From: Polytrichum commune
Taxonomy: Eukaryota > Streptophyta > Polytrichopsida > Polytrichales > Polytrichaceae
DNA: 64,000 nt
Direction: 5' to 3'
Assembly (NCBI GenBank): GCA_950295325.1
Contig: OX485806.1
Coordinates: 40,176,001 to 40,240,000, forward strand
Part shown: positions 35,101 to 45,852 of the stretch, one piece after another
Layout: the number at the start of each line of letters is the position of its first letter
How positions within the stretch are numbered: the stretch's first letter is position 1
Position numbers and translations under genes: made by a program
The notes under the pieces: model-generated
What the model was told of the DNA's origin: nothing
The model's database searches: none
The model's input: only the letters and a program-made list of their open reading frames with translations

Positions 35101-35867
35101 TGTAGTGGTGTCAATGTAGAGAATCTACAAATATATTTATTCATAGTCAAATCATGCCGTAATTTTGACTGAGATTGGGGGGTTGAATTTCACCCTAATA
35201 TTGTTCAGCCCCGTACCCGAAAGACCCACATCTTATGAATATTAGGTCACAAACACTAGCATAATGGATCATCCTAGCAGTTTTAAAGGATATTTATGAT
35301 GATATGATAAGAGGCGACTTCACTATGTGTTGTTTGTATTTGTTTGCTTACATAATGATTCCACAAATTATGTCAAAGGGTAAATATTACACTTCTTCAA
35401 ACAACAGCATTTGTGGCTTGGCACATGATTTTAAACCATGGAGATTTTGACATGTAGGAGCACACACAGTGGGAGTCACTCATTGCAGCTTCTTTAGCGA
35501 CCGCCTATGGAACTTCCAAGGCACTGGCAAAGCTGATCCGGCTATGGATGCTAATTTGGTGACAAAGCTGAAGAAGACATGTCCACAAAATGGAAGTGGG
35601 CTTGGAGCCCCTGTAAATTTGGACCAAGGCACCCCTACCAAGATTGACAAGGGTTTCTATGGGCAACTGCTAGCAAAAAAAGGTATTCTACAACTGGATC
35701 AAGCCTTAGCCACTGATTCAGCCACCTCCCAAAGAACTACCCTCTTGGCTGGCCCAAAATCAACTTTCAACAAAGACTTTGTGGTTGCTTTGATCAAGTT
35801 GGGCAATTTGGGTGTGTTGGAAGGCACTAATGGGGAGATTCGCAAAATTTGCAGTGCCATAAATTAA
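32190..35867 (+). CDS. Class III secretory peroxidase POX2 lacking one conserved disulfide
   Basis: Paralogue of POX1, very similar in exons 2-4. Exons 32190-32441, 32653-32841, 33867-34026 and 35458-35867; GT-AG throughout, phases 0, 0, 1; 1011 bp, 336 residues. The N-terminus has a basic stretch (RRRRVR) and then a hydrophobic signal; Met16 (32235) is an alternative start. Heme-pocket residues are present: Arg75, distal His79, proximal His203 in [10 protein letters not shown], and the NLT sequon. The family motif FHDCFVQGCDAS is FHDSFVQGLDAS here: Cys81 is Ser (AGC) and Cys86 is Leu (TTA). These two cysteines normally pair beside the distal calcium site. The other six conserved cysteines remain, and VPCGRRDS adds one that POX1 lacks. 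The frame is otherwise intact. It is either a functionally divergent enzyme or an early step of decay. Confidence 0.92.
33105..33175. repeat. POX-associated repeat in POX2 intron 2
   Basis: Contains AGGACCTCTGTCCAATATCA, a GTACCACTGTTGAAAGTGG block and ATCCTAGATATTAAGACAG. It is the longer form of the repeat, as seen at the right window edge. A poly-C run follows at about 33226-33235. Confidence 0.55.
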
Positions 35868-36815
35868 TTATCCAAGGTAGATTATGCCAATATCATTGCT
35901 TGAAGGCTTAAGTGTTGAGCTTATCTATTAATATTAGATTAGTATAGTTTTAGATGTTTCACATTAGTGAATGAAATGGGATGCCAAGTTCTAACACTTC
36001 ACAATATGTCTTCTTTGAATTTCAAATGCAAAGTTACAAGGGTTTGAGTTTTCTTGGTAAAATACTCAAAGTCAAGACAAAAAGTTTTATATTAAAGGAA
36101 TAGACATTCTCAATCAATGTATGCTTATAATGCAAGCTTTTAGGGTGTTGATTTTGAATGGGGTGTTGGTTTTAGCATGCTCTACCTTAGCTTAGTTTAT
36201 GGGTCAATATATAGGAAGATGCTTGTATATTCTCTAGTGGTAGCTGAGCTTGCAAATTTGCTACACTAAGTATACCAAGTACTAAGGAATTTCAAAAAAA
36301 TTAGAGCATGATCGTCATTAGTGCGCGCCACATGCTTGTCACTGAATAGTGCCAACCAAAACATTTGATGATTCATGCTAAGTGTCAAGATGAACAATGC
36401 GTCTTAGTCTTAGTCTTCGATCTAAGATCTTTTGGTGGCACTAATTGATAGCATTAAGAAATTTAATACTACCTTCACCAATTTCCCACCCTCACTAATT
36501 TTCCACACTCACTAATTGGTAGATTTAGTGTAGTTTCCTGCCTTCTAACCTTGCAAGACATGATGTTGAGAGTGAAACATTGCACATGACTAGTGGCATA
36601 TATTAACTTAGTGAAATCAGACACTTGCATGTTAACCATTGATTGAAATTGAAGTTGAGAGAAGTTTGCATTCAAAAAATGCAAGTGATTACTTATAGCA
36701 CAGAGATTCCATGGACAACACTTCCAGGTGCTTTACTAGTAATACGTAACAGTAGCTGCTGACAGTGTGTATGTTTGACAAATTTCATTTGACATTCAAC
36801 TTCAATTCCAAAGTG
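35868..36815. other. POX2 3' flank and intergenic
   Basis: AT-rich sequence downstream of the POX2 stop. Nothing else recognised. Confidence 0.4.
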
Positions 36816-37496
36816 TCACATGACGTTTTCAAGAACAAAAATGAAAGTCAATTGACATATACATTTTATTCTAAAATGCCACCTCAATTTTGGGTTACAA
36901 AATATTTTAGAAGATCTAATATTTTGATTACTCAAAATACAATCTTGATTTGTAACAAAATTACTATCAATTGAGTGAAAGTATCCTTTGGTCTCGCCAA
37001 AAGATCTTATATGATGATATTTGTTGAAGATGGTAGCCCAATCCATCGCATCCACTTCAAGCCCACAAAGCGAGACCCGCATAAGAGCATCAAGGGTCTT
37101 CAAGTTCAACTTATTACACAAGTGGCTTTTGATTGCATTTTGTTTGGAAAATCCTCTCTCACAAATAGCTACACTTGATGGAATGAGTATAATTTTCTAC
37201 CAAAGTTGTCTATGTTTAGGCCAATTTGTGTGTCATTCCAAATTGCTACCACATATGCGCCAAGCCTCAAATATTATTTTGTTCTCACACTCATGTCAAA
37301 GTGTTTCCGTACATTCCAGGAGTTCTCCCTTACACATGTCATTTTTTTCTTTAGTGTATTGAAACTTCAACAATATCCTTTCAAGCCGCAATTCAGTATT
37401 TGTGATTCGGTCACTATCATCGTTTGGATAATGACAAGGGCTAAAAAGTTTGGTTGCATTATTCTCTACAAAAACCTTAGAGGACACACTAATTGA
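36816..37496 (-). pseudogene. hAT transposase C-terminal relic
   Basis: The minus strand reads in one frame from 37487 to 36816 with three stops (TGA, TGA, TAG). It includes SSVAICERGFSKQNAIKS, then LKTLDALMRVSLCGLEVD and MDW, which is the hAT C-terminal dimerisation region pattern (xxxSERxFSxxxxIKS ... L...LxxLMRVSL). The N-terminal catalytic part and zinc finger are not seen upstream. It is dead as a gene. Two of the three stops could be C-to-T changes from CGA. Confidence 0.72.
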
Positions 37497-37649
37497 AATG
37501 TATGGTAAATGGGCATGTATTTATAAATTCAATATCACTTAGTAAAAAGTTCACCCCTAACTAATTTTCAGTATTGGCAAAATGATGCATGTTTTGGGAA
37601 TTAGTACCACACACTCTACATGGGATGATTAATGTAGTTGGGCATTGAC

Positions 37650-38455
37650 CAAACAAAGAATCTACCACAAGTGTAGAGGATAAAACTAGTGAGAGTGGAA
37701 TATCTCCCAACATCTTAGATATTGGGATATATCATGTGCCGAACTCAGGGCCTTGTGAACATTGATAAAAGTCCAATATCACACCCAAGTGCACAACGAT
37801 TGGTCTTCCCTTTCTGATAGGATCATACAGCTCCTCTTTCTCCATATCCTACGTGATCCCTTGAACTTCAATTCAAGCATTCTATTGAAGCATTATGATT
37901 CAGGGGATGAACTACAGGGCCTTGTGAACACTGATAGCATTCCACTCAGAGACTCAACAACACTATTGATTCCAATCTAACGTCAACTCAAGCATTGCAT
38001 TTAATCAATGAGAATTTCACATTTGTATATTATTAAACTCAATTGAAGGGGATCTCTACCCTATGCAAGACCTCAAAATTCAAATCATCCTAAGCTGAGA
38101 CGGCTATTTTTCCCCAATTTTCAATCAAACAAAGCACTCTAGATCTCCTCTCATTTTTAAAACTTTAATGCAAGTAACCTAGGCCATACAAAATAATCTA
38201 TCACAAATGTAGGTGGTGCCACTGGTGAGAGTGGATTATCTACCATTGGCCTAGAGTACGTGATGAACTCTAAGGACTTGTGAACGTTGATGGCATTCCA
38301 ATCATAGACCCAACAACAATACTACTTCCAATCTAGCTTCAATTTAGACATTGTGAATTGTACATTGTACATTAAACTCAATTTGAAGGGGATCTCTACA
38401 CTATGCAAAGTCTACCTCAAATCATTTCAATGTCACGCTGAGACACCTCAGAATT
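37650..38455. repeat. Imperfect direct repeats with POX-associated blocks
   Basis: Two units, about 37860-38105 and 38240-38455, share GGGGATGAACTACAGGGCCT-like, GGCATTCCA and ACTCAATTGAAGGGGATCTC blocks in order. A third partial unit is at 37660-37790. They include the CACTGGTGAGAGTGG and CTAGATATTGGGA motifs of the POX-associated repeat and run up to the POX exon relic at 38531. Confidence 0.6.
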
Positions 38456-38530
38456 AACCCAATATTTAACTAGCCAAAGCATCTAATTCACTCTTTGAGA
38501 TTTCTTGGGGTAAATTGTTCATTCACATAC

Positions 38531-38645
38531 CTGCACAAAACAATCATGGAAATACATCCGCAAGATACCAAGAACAATGGTCTTGTCGGTCTTGTATTTA
38601 ACCTCCACCACCTCTGTTATCACTATCTCAGGTGTAGAGCCTTCC
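38531..38645 (-). pseudogene. Peroxidase exon 1 relic (POX3-like)
   Basis: The minus strand translates to EIVITEVVEVKYKTDKTIV followed by LGILRMYFHDCFVQ and then GT, matching the end of POX3 exon 1 (RMYFHDCFVQ) including the position of the splice donor at 38530. Upstream, the signal peptide and the first Cys region (SSC in POX3) are degraded, and no exon 2-4 is found in 37500-38500. It is closer to POX3 than to POX1 or POX2, although it lies between POX2 and POX3. A dead fragment. Confidence 0.82.
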
Positions 38646-39163
38646 CGGTTACAAAGGAAATTACAAGAACAACTCTGAACTTAAGTATGTAAATGAGTGT
38701 AGGAAGTTCTACTATTATGAGTATGTCGTCCGGATACTTGAGCTACAATTTATAATACTTAAGCTGCCTAATAGTACGTGTCATTTCAATTTCTAGCATG
38801 TCAATTGACATGTGTTTATTTTCTTCACAGGTCACAATACATGTCAACTTCTAAAATGTGTGTGTCAATTGACATGCATTTTCTTTTTTGGTACAAGTTT
38901 TTGTGTGTCCAAAGTGAAAAACTTGCAAAAACTTTGTCAAACATACACACTGGCTGTCGATCTTGCCCTCTCCGAGTGTTTCCCAATTGTAAATGCCATT
39001 CCATCTAACAAGAAAGCCCTAATTTAAAATTTTATTCATTACTACTACTAGTACCCCTCTCCCTCGCCAAAAAATATTTACTCAAAAGAATACAAAGACA
39101 AGCAATCCAAAAATGACAAAAGTAATTTCATTGTCAGATGGTTGAAATGCAGACTTGTCATTG

Positions 39164-39874
39164 CACTAAACCATTTATGGTATTTAGTGTCACATGCATA
39201 ATAGTGTCACTTACCCTATTTTGAGGCATATGCTAGGTTACATTGATGATTAACAACTTCACTATATGTGTCACCTCATGACACTTGTCATTCAAGTGTG
39301 CTCACTAATATCTTGGTATGAGTAAGTTATGTTTAAGTGCGTCTATTCCTTTGCCCAGTGGGCTTAGGTCTAGGGGTGGAACGAACAGACACTTCATTCA
39401 CGTCGGCCTCCTAACGGAGACCAAAGTTTCTCTTCTTCTTCTTCTTCTTGTTTAAGTGCGCTTACTAATACCATGGCATGAGTAAGTTCAATAGTGTTAT
39501 GTGGAGGATGCCTATGTTACACAATGGTCTACAAGTTGAATAAAGTGTACACAAATGACACTTGCCATTACAATAGTATGCTCAAGAATATCTTCCTCTT
39601 GGGTACTAAAATACAAAAACATGACACTTGCCATTAGTATGCTCAAAAATATCTTCCCCCTGCATACTAAAAAGCAATACTATCATCTAAAGTATCCAAT
39701 ATGCTAAGCTAAATGTCATATTGTAGATATTTTTCCACTTGAAGAAGTTAGTTATGTTGACAAATAGAATCATATCAACAATTAGCAGGCGTGACACTTT
39801 GAGACCTCTAGGCATCTAGTTTAGGCCCTTTGCAAATAGTCTACGTGACACTAAATACCATGAACAGTGTAGTG
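39164..39874. mobile_element. CACTA-ended non-autonomous element
   Basis: Left end CACTAAACCATTTATGG then TATTTAGTGTCAC; the right end, inverted, reads CACTACACTGTTCATGG then TATTTAGTGTCAC. The TIRs are about 30 bp. No matching 3-bp TSD is seen. Internal ACACTTGCCATT and TAGTATGCTCA motifs recur. It contains the SINE-like insertion 39342-39449. No transposase. Confidence 0.65.
39342..39449. mobile_element. SINE-like insertion with 11-bp target duplication
   Basis: A 108-bp insert flanked by GTTTAAGTGCG on both sides (39331-39341 and 39450-39460). It ends in a CTT-repeat tail of about seven units. Near its start TTGCCCAGTGGGC resembles a tRNA A-box; GGAACGAACAG is a weak B-box candidate. The length, tail and long exact duplication point to retroposition. 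Confidence 0.7.
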
Positions 39875-41002
39875 TAAAGGAGAAATCCTCTTGAAGAACA
39901 TTGCTCCTTTATATAAGTGTACATAACCACCTTCTACTCTCAAACATTTAAGTGTTGGGGTGACCCAATTTAGGTTCATTTGTCTACTCGCTATGGACAA
40001 ATGTTTGTTAAGAAGTTGTGATTGTGGTTTAGGCCCTCCTTCAAGCACATCTACGATTTTTTGCATTTATACACACCGTGTAGAAGTTGTAGTTGAAGAG
40101 TGGACATGAGCTCAATTATCATCCCTCTCTACGAGTACCCGGAGGACCCTCTACTTGAAACACTTTGCATATAGGATTTCGGTGAAGATGAAATTTGGAA
40201 ATGTCCAATATTATATATTATATATAATTTTCATGCACCCACATGTTAAAATGATTGATAATTTACCCTAACTTTACATCTTATCCGCATTAGTTGTCAT
40301 AGTCATCATGCTATTCATGTATAGATTATTGAAACATAATATTTACACATGATGCTTTTGATACATGCAATGTCATTTATAGTTGTTGTCATGTCTAATA
40401 TTTGGTGATGCCACCAATGTATTTAGACATACCTTTTGAATTTCTAGTTGAAAGGAAATGTTCATTGTTGCTATTCTCTCATCACTGTCTCTCTTCTCTT
40501 TAGTAATCCTTTCTTGTGTCTCCAACTACAATTTCATCATTGCAAACTTCCTATTGGCCTGATATGCTTCAAGTTTAAGCATTGCTTGAGATCTAGTTTC
40601 TTCCATCTTCAAAAAAAATTATGCAATTCCGTCCAACTCTTTGAATAAATTCTCTTTAGCTTCATAATTTGTTCCTTTTATCTTTTGAGTTGCTTTCCGT
40701 CCCAATACATTAAGATAAATAACAACCTCTGTCCTTGGTGTTAGCTTTTGTAGAGGTGTTTGTTTAATATTATTCTTTCACCTTGGAGATTTTTTTGATG
40801 GAGTTTTGTATGTATGAACTTCAATTGGTTTGTTTAAATCCTAAGTAGATGGCCCACTAGGCCCTCTAATATCAACCACCTCAACATATCCTTCTAGATC
40901 TCTAACATCAATCATAACTTGCATTCCTTGACATTTGGGTGTTTGAACCCAAGTTTTGTCACATCTATCAAACCAAACCCATGTTGAAGGAGTGCCACTA
41001 GT

Positions 41003-41029
41003 TGTGTGTGTGTGTGTGTGTGTGTGTGT
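41003..41029. repeat. GT dinucleotide microsatellite
   Basis: About 13 uninterrupted GT units. Confidence 0.95.
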
Positions 41030-42607
41030 TTTTTATCAACTTTCCACTTTCTTTTTGAATTTTGATTTATTAAAATTAGATTGTTTCTAAAAAAGCACAT
41101 TTTCTCTTTCATTGAATACAAACACCATTACTTGCCATTGATGCTTTGCTACAAAATTATAGTTATGACCTATGTATTTGTCCTCATGCATAAATAATAT
41201 AATCCCTATCAATTGGGCCAGACCAAACTAATTTTGCGACCTAACCAAGCAACGGGGGTTGTTGGTATTGACCTGACCTTTACCTCGACCACCTCGACCT
41301 CTACCAACTTTAGCCATGTTTTGACAACAAAATTTTCCAACAACAATATTATTTTACATTGCTTTATATACATAAGCGTGAAGATAAAATTTTAACATTT
41401 CATCTAAAAATAAGAGTAATGAAAAAAATTTGTGAATAAATTAAAGGATACATATAAAAAATACAACTTTTACATAGTGCAAAAATTATCATAATTAGGC
41501 AATCCATAGAAAATTGATTACTATAAATCAATTTATATGCAAGTTTATGATATTTTTTTCTAGATTTTTACATTCGAACGATAAGAGCTAACTAAAATAA
41601 TGGACTTTAATAATCATGATTATCCACAATGCCAATGAAGTGTATCCAATATTATACATAATTTGGGTACTTGCATATGTCCAAAGTTTGAGACAAAGAC
41701 GTAGAAACCTACATCTGCCAAGGGAATGATGGGTTTTTCTAAGATTGTTGCATCGAGGTATTATCCTGCCTGACTGTGAGACTTACCAGTCGAACAGGTA
41801 CAAAAATCGGCCATAGTAATCATGGAGTCCTACGTGGAAGGGTGCATTATAATGTACAACGATGCTTAGGGTATGGTAGAAGGTACGAGGGTAGATTTTG
41901 AATTCGTGATTTTCGGATGAATTATTCTACATTCTAGGAGTTAGTCGAGCTTTAGAGGCCACATATTCAACGTCAACATACAAGATATAGAGAAGCATTT
42001 TTGTCACATAAGTTATAGCCATGGTATTACATATGTTGACAAAAGTCTTGATAATGTGGAGTAGGTGAAATCTTTGTGTTTGGGGCTATTATGTCTAAAT
42101 ATACTTTATTGATATGTCATGTTTTAAAAAATAGACCATGTGTCCAAATAGACTTTATTTCTTGATTTATTCAATATTTTGAATGTGTTCTCAATAAAAA
42201 AATCAATGGTCTATTTTTTAAAAATAAATGTGGGGGTCCAATATACACCTCTTATGATGATTGCTTATTATGTTTTACACAACTTTTGTCATATTAAAAA
42301 CGATACTACAGTTATTGAAAAAAAAAATCAAAGATGCAATATCTAACGACATTGATTTGAATAGCCCTAGACAACCAATAAATGATCAAATTACATGTAG
42401 AGCAGGCAATAAGGTAAGAAAAATCTTGTTTAGTTATTTGGAAGAAAATTTGAAACGAATCTAATCTTGCTTTTGTATAAAACATTGGCTAGATTATACA
42501 CACAAGTTTTATTATATCTTATATTTATGAACTCTTAAGCTATTGATAATATTATATGAAAAAATGATCGATGTTATTAGTAGCAGTTTATAGTTCTTTA
42601 TTTTAGC

Positions 42608-42694
42608 ACATCATTGACAACATTGACAACATCATTGACAACATCATTGACAACATTGACAACATCATTGACAACATCATTGACAACATTGACA
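42608..42694. repeat. ATTGACAAC minisatellite
   Basis: Alternating 9-bp (ATTGACAAC) and 12-bp (ATCATTGACAAC) units, about eight in all, in a higher-order pattern of one short and two long units repeated. Confidence 0.9.
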
Positions 42695-43959
42695 TATGTG
42701 GGAGAAATTAAACAATACTAAAAACAACTGTATGCAAATTTGCACCCACATCTATACACAAACGTAAACCCTAAACAAAGAGCTTGATATTCAACAAAGA
42801 AAATCCGAAATGGACTTGGGGGAGGGATGAGGCCCTAAGCCCTTTCGAAAATAGTGAGTGATGATGGCCATTGGATGGCAATCTAGAATCCATGGCCCAA
42901 GATCCACTTACGCAAGTTGCCAAGATAATCAGGTATTACAACAAGCTTTCAAAGAAACCCCTAAAACCTTACCTTGCAAAGGCATGACTCCTAGCGTGCC
43001 ACATGTCACCTTCATGGATTCTTGATCATACTACAAGAGTATGACATGACTTGTACACATGACATCACACATGAGCATCTAGGTTAAGAGAAAAGTATTT
43101 TCATTCTCCTTTGCAATTTATGAAGATTTTTGGGATAGTGCACCTAGGTACAGTTCAATAGAGCACAACAAAATATAGCTAGCCCCTTAGAAAAACTATG
43201 TTTTGGGCCGTTTCTATTCTTGCTATTTTCTTGCAAAAATCTTGAGAATATTGCTTGTTAAATTCACATACTCAAGTATTTTTTTTGCATTCTAATGTTT
43301 CTGGGCACTTCATAGGGGTTGATGGTATGACAAACCTAACAATGAAAAAAATAATTGAACATTCTCATAGTCCTTTTCTATTCTCAACGAAGAGCTACAG
43401 TCAACTTGTGACATAGTCTTGAAACATACTTCCCAATGTGCACAACGGATTTTTTTTATAATAAACCAATTTGGATTGCATAAACCACACCAACATATAT
43501 GTCTTTAATGTTCAACGACAATTAAAATATGTTTGTACATGACCTCAATACTCATCCAAAGTATGGACTAGCAAGTTCTAGACACATGTGACAATCTTGT
43601 TGGGTACCCCAATTGTGCCAAGACCCATATATGCGGTGATAGCACATCACACCTTATTTTAAAACACATGCCCTAAGCATGCGTTGCTAAAATGAGTTTG
43701 ACCCTCAATTCCCTCATATAGAATGTTATTGGTTCAAACCTCCACACGACCTCCGACGCATGCACCTCAAGCTTGCCAAACATGGAAGGTTTTGTAAGAA
43801 ACTCCCTACCAAACTCATTTGAATTAAAGGATAACTCTATTGACCCTAAAAACATTCACCTAAATCCAATGATCTTGTGCAAATGCTAACTATCAATAAC
43901 ATATGTGGGAATTCGTGCCATTCAAGGCTTGATCTACTTCAATTTGTTTGAAGGGCCCT

Positions 43960-44190
43960 ATAAGGTAAACATTTTTTTGGGTGTGACCTATAATTGAGTA
44001 ATATGTAATTTGGTGTAGATCTAAAAATGTACACCAAATAATATGTGTTCAAAAGAGATTGGACTATGGGCTCCTATATATAATATGACCACTTAATGGA
44101 GTGAGAATCAGGTTAATAATAAAGAAAACCATATGAGGTCTACGTCACCGTGGACATGGTTTGGATTTGTTAATTATCTTGTACTACACT
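43960..44190. repeat. Dispersed repeat, copy 2 (pair with 29320-29625)
   Basis: Matches the blocks listed for copy 1 in the same order. Ends undetermined. Confidence 0.45.
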
Positions 44191-44611
44191 AAAATAAAAT
44201 AAAATAATGGAATATGGCATTGAATGTCACTATGGTAACTTTTATGATGACACTTCTTATGAACAAGTGAACAAATATTGTCATGGATGATGGATGTGTT
44301 CATCCATTGGCCAAGACCCTACCTTCTGTTGTCAGCAACTTGTGCTGAAATATTTTCATGGATGATTCAAATTCCTAGATTTGAAGACTGAAGATTGAGC
44401 ACTTTAACTTAGACCACGAAGAATTTGTGTTGTCCCAAGGTAGACAACCCTTATTCAGTTACTTATCTTAATCAGACACCTATATTTGAGTACTATATGG
44501 TTAGGTGTGCTTCAAGTATGGTTCAATCTTCACTCTCCATCTTCAGTCTTGTGTGTGAAATGGCCCTAAGTTTATAACTCCCCTCTAAAATGCATCATGT
44601 TACCCGATTTA

Positions 44612-45142
44612 TGGGGCATTCCCACCTGACATTAGTTAGAAGTAGTTTTAGTCTAAAAGCGGTTTTAGTTATCTAGGGTTCACACATACGGCTCTTTTTA
44701 GTGCCGAGCCTAGGTGGCAAATGATGTGGCATGGCTTAAAAGTGGAGGTTTTAAGCCTCAACCACCGACCCTCCCATCGGTACCTAAACATGAGGCAAGA
44801 ATATAGGAACTTTAAAAGTGTCGCCTCCCACCCTTGTGATTGGTTGCTCTTTAGCCTTAGCTATGAGGGCACGAGGAGCCCCATTAACAAAAACCGATGG
44901 TAAGATAGATGAGTAGTAAGGCATTTGGGGATGGGACAAAAACTACCCAACATTCATTGCTTGGTAGATAAAACCATGAACATGTGTGAAAGCTACTTAA
45001 CTAAAACCTACTTGAAAATCTCCGGAGCAAGTTCTTGTAGGTGCATTGGGATAGTCAGATGCCTCCGCTATAACCGAGGGAGCTTTACCCGGTTTTTAGG
45101 AAATACTTTGGGTCTTAACTAAAGTCAGGTGGGAATGCCCCA
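44612..45142. mobile_element. Non-autonomous TIR element, PIF-like family B, copy 2
   Basis: TIR TGGGGCATTCCCACCTGACA and its inverse, flanked by TTA on both sides (44609-44611, 45143-45145). 531 bp. Over 44690-45110 it is highly similar to 5690-6090, including the frame starting MGMGQKL. Confidence 0.85.
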
Positions 45143-45852
45143 TTAGCACCCCTTTGTGTAATCACGCTCTTGCACTTCAAAGATTTTCAAAAGAATATCT
45201 TGATATTAAATTAGAATTTGATATCTATATATCTATATATATATACTGTATATACCCCCCCCCCCCCCGTATTGATGAAGAGAAATGAATATTGGCCAGA
45301 ATGCAAACAGCCACCGAACTATTGTTAGAAGAAGCCACTTCCCCGCGCACCAGAAACCACCAGGAATAGCTTCCGCCTTTCCCACACCTTGCATGAAAGT
45401 CCGCCAATAGTATGTCCCCACGTGGCCATCCACATCACCAATATCATGTGTTTAAGCTGTTCATAACTTCATATGCAAATTTTGGCTCAATCTGCCTAAC
45501 CTAAGCCTAGATCTAGAACCTCTTGTTTTGCACCTGGCACACAGTTGGATTTGCACCCTTGGCCAACTAGCTCCATGGAATTTTGTGGCAGTTTCTGTGG
45601 GTGGATCTGCAACATCCAGAGACACACAGCAGACTTAAATGAAGACTCTCCAAGATGATAGGTGTTCACTGTGCAAGTACTGATCATGTGATCAGTCATC
45701 TTCTTCGCAAGCCTTTCTGAGCACAACTCGTGCAATGTAGCTCAACGTCAAAGGTTACCAATGTATTCACCGTAAGTTGAATGCAAGGGTTTAGGATCAG
45801 ATTTCGTCGGGTTTCTGAGGGAATCGAAGGTTAGGGATTAAACTCTCGAGAA
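45143..45852. other. POX3 upstream region
   Basis: Contains a TATATC/AT microsatellite at about 45219-45254 directly followed by a run of about 15 C (45255-45269). No clear TATA box near the POX3 start. The POX-associated repeat found upstream of POX1 and POX2 is not seen here. Confidence 0.45.

Larger units (their letters stand above)
39875..43959. other. Long intergenic stretch, no gene recognised
   Basis: AT-rich with a GT microsatellite (41003-41029) and a minisatellite (42608-42694). The open frames (40448-40648, 41213-41395, 42261-42464) carry no recognisable motifs. The minus frame 43673-43855 is also unrecognised. Confidence 0.4.

Noticed and set aside
38778-39027. Two overlapping plus-strand frames before the CACTA-ended element
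   Set aside because: Contain repeated TGTCAATTGACATG motifs and no protein signature.
42608-42694. CRISPR-like array
   Set aside because: Units are contiguous with no unique spacers, in plant DNA; it is a minisatellite.
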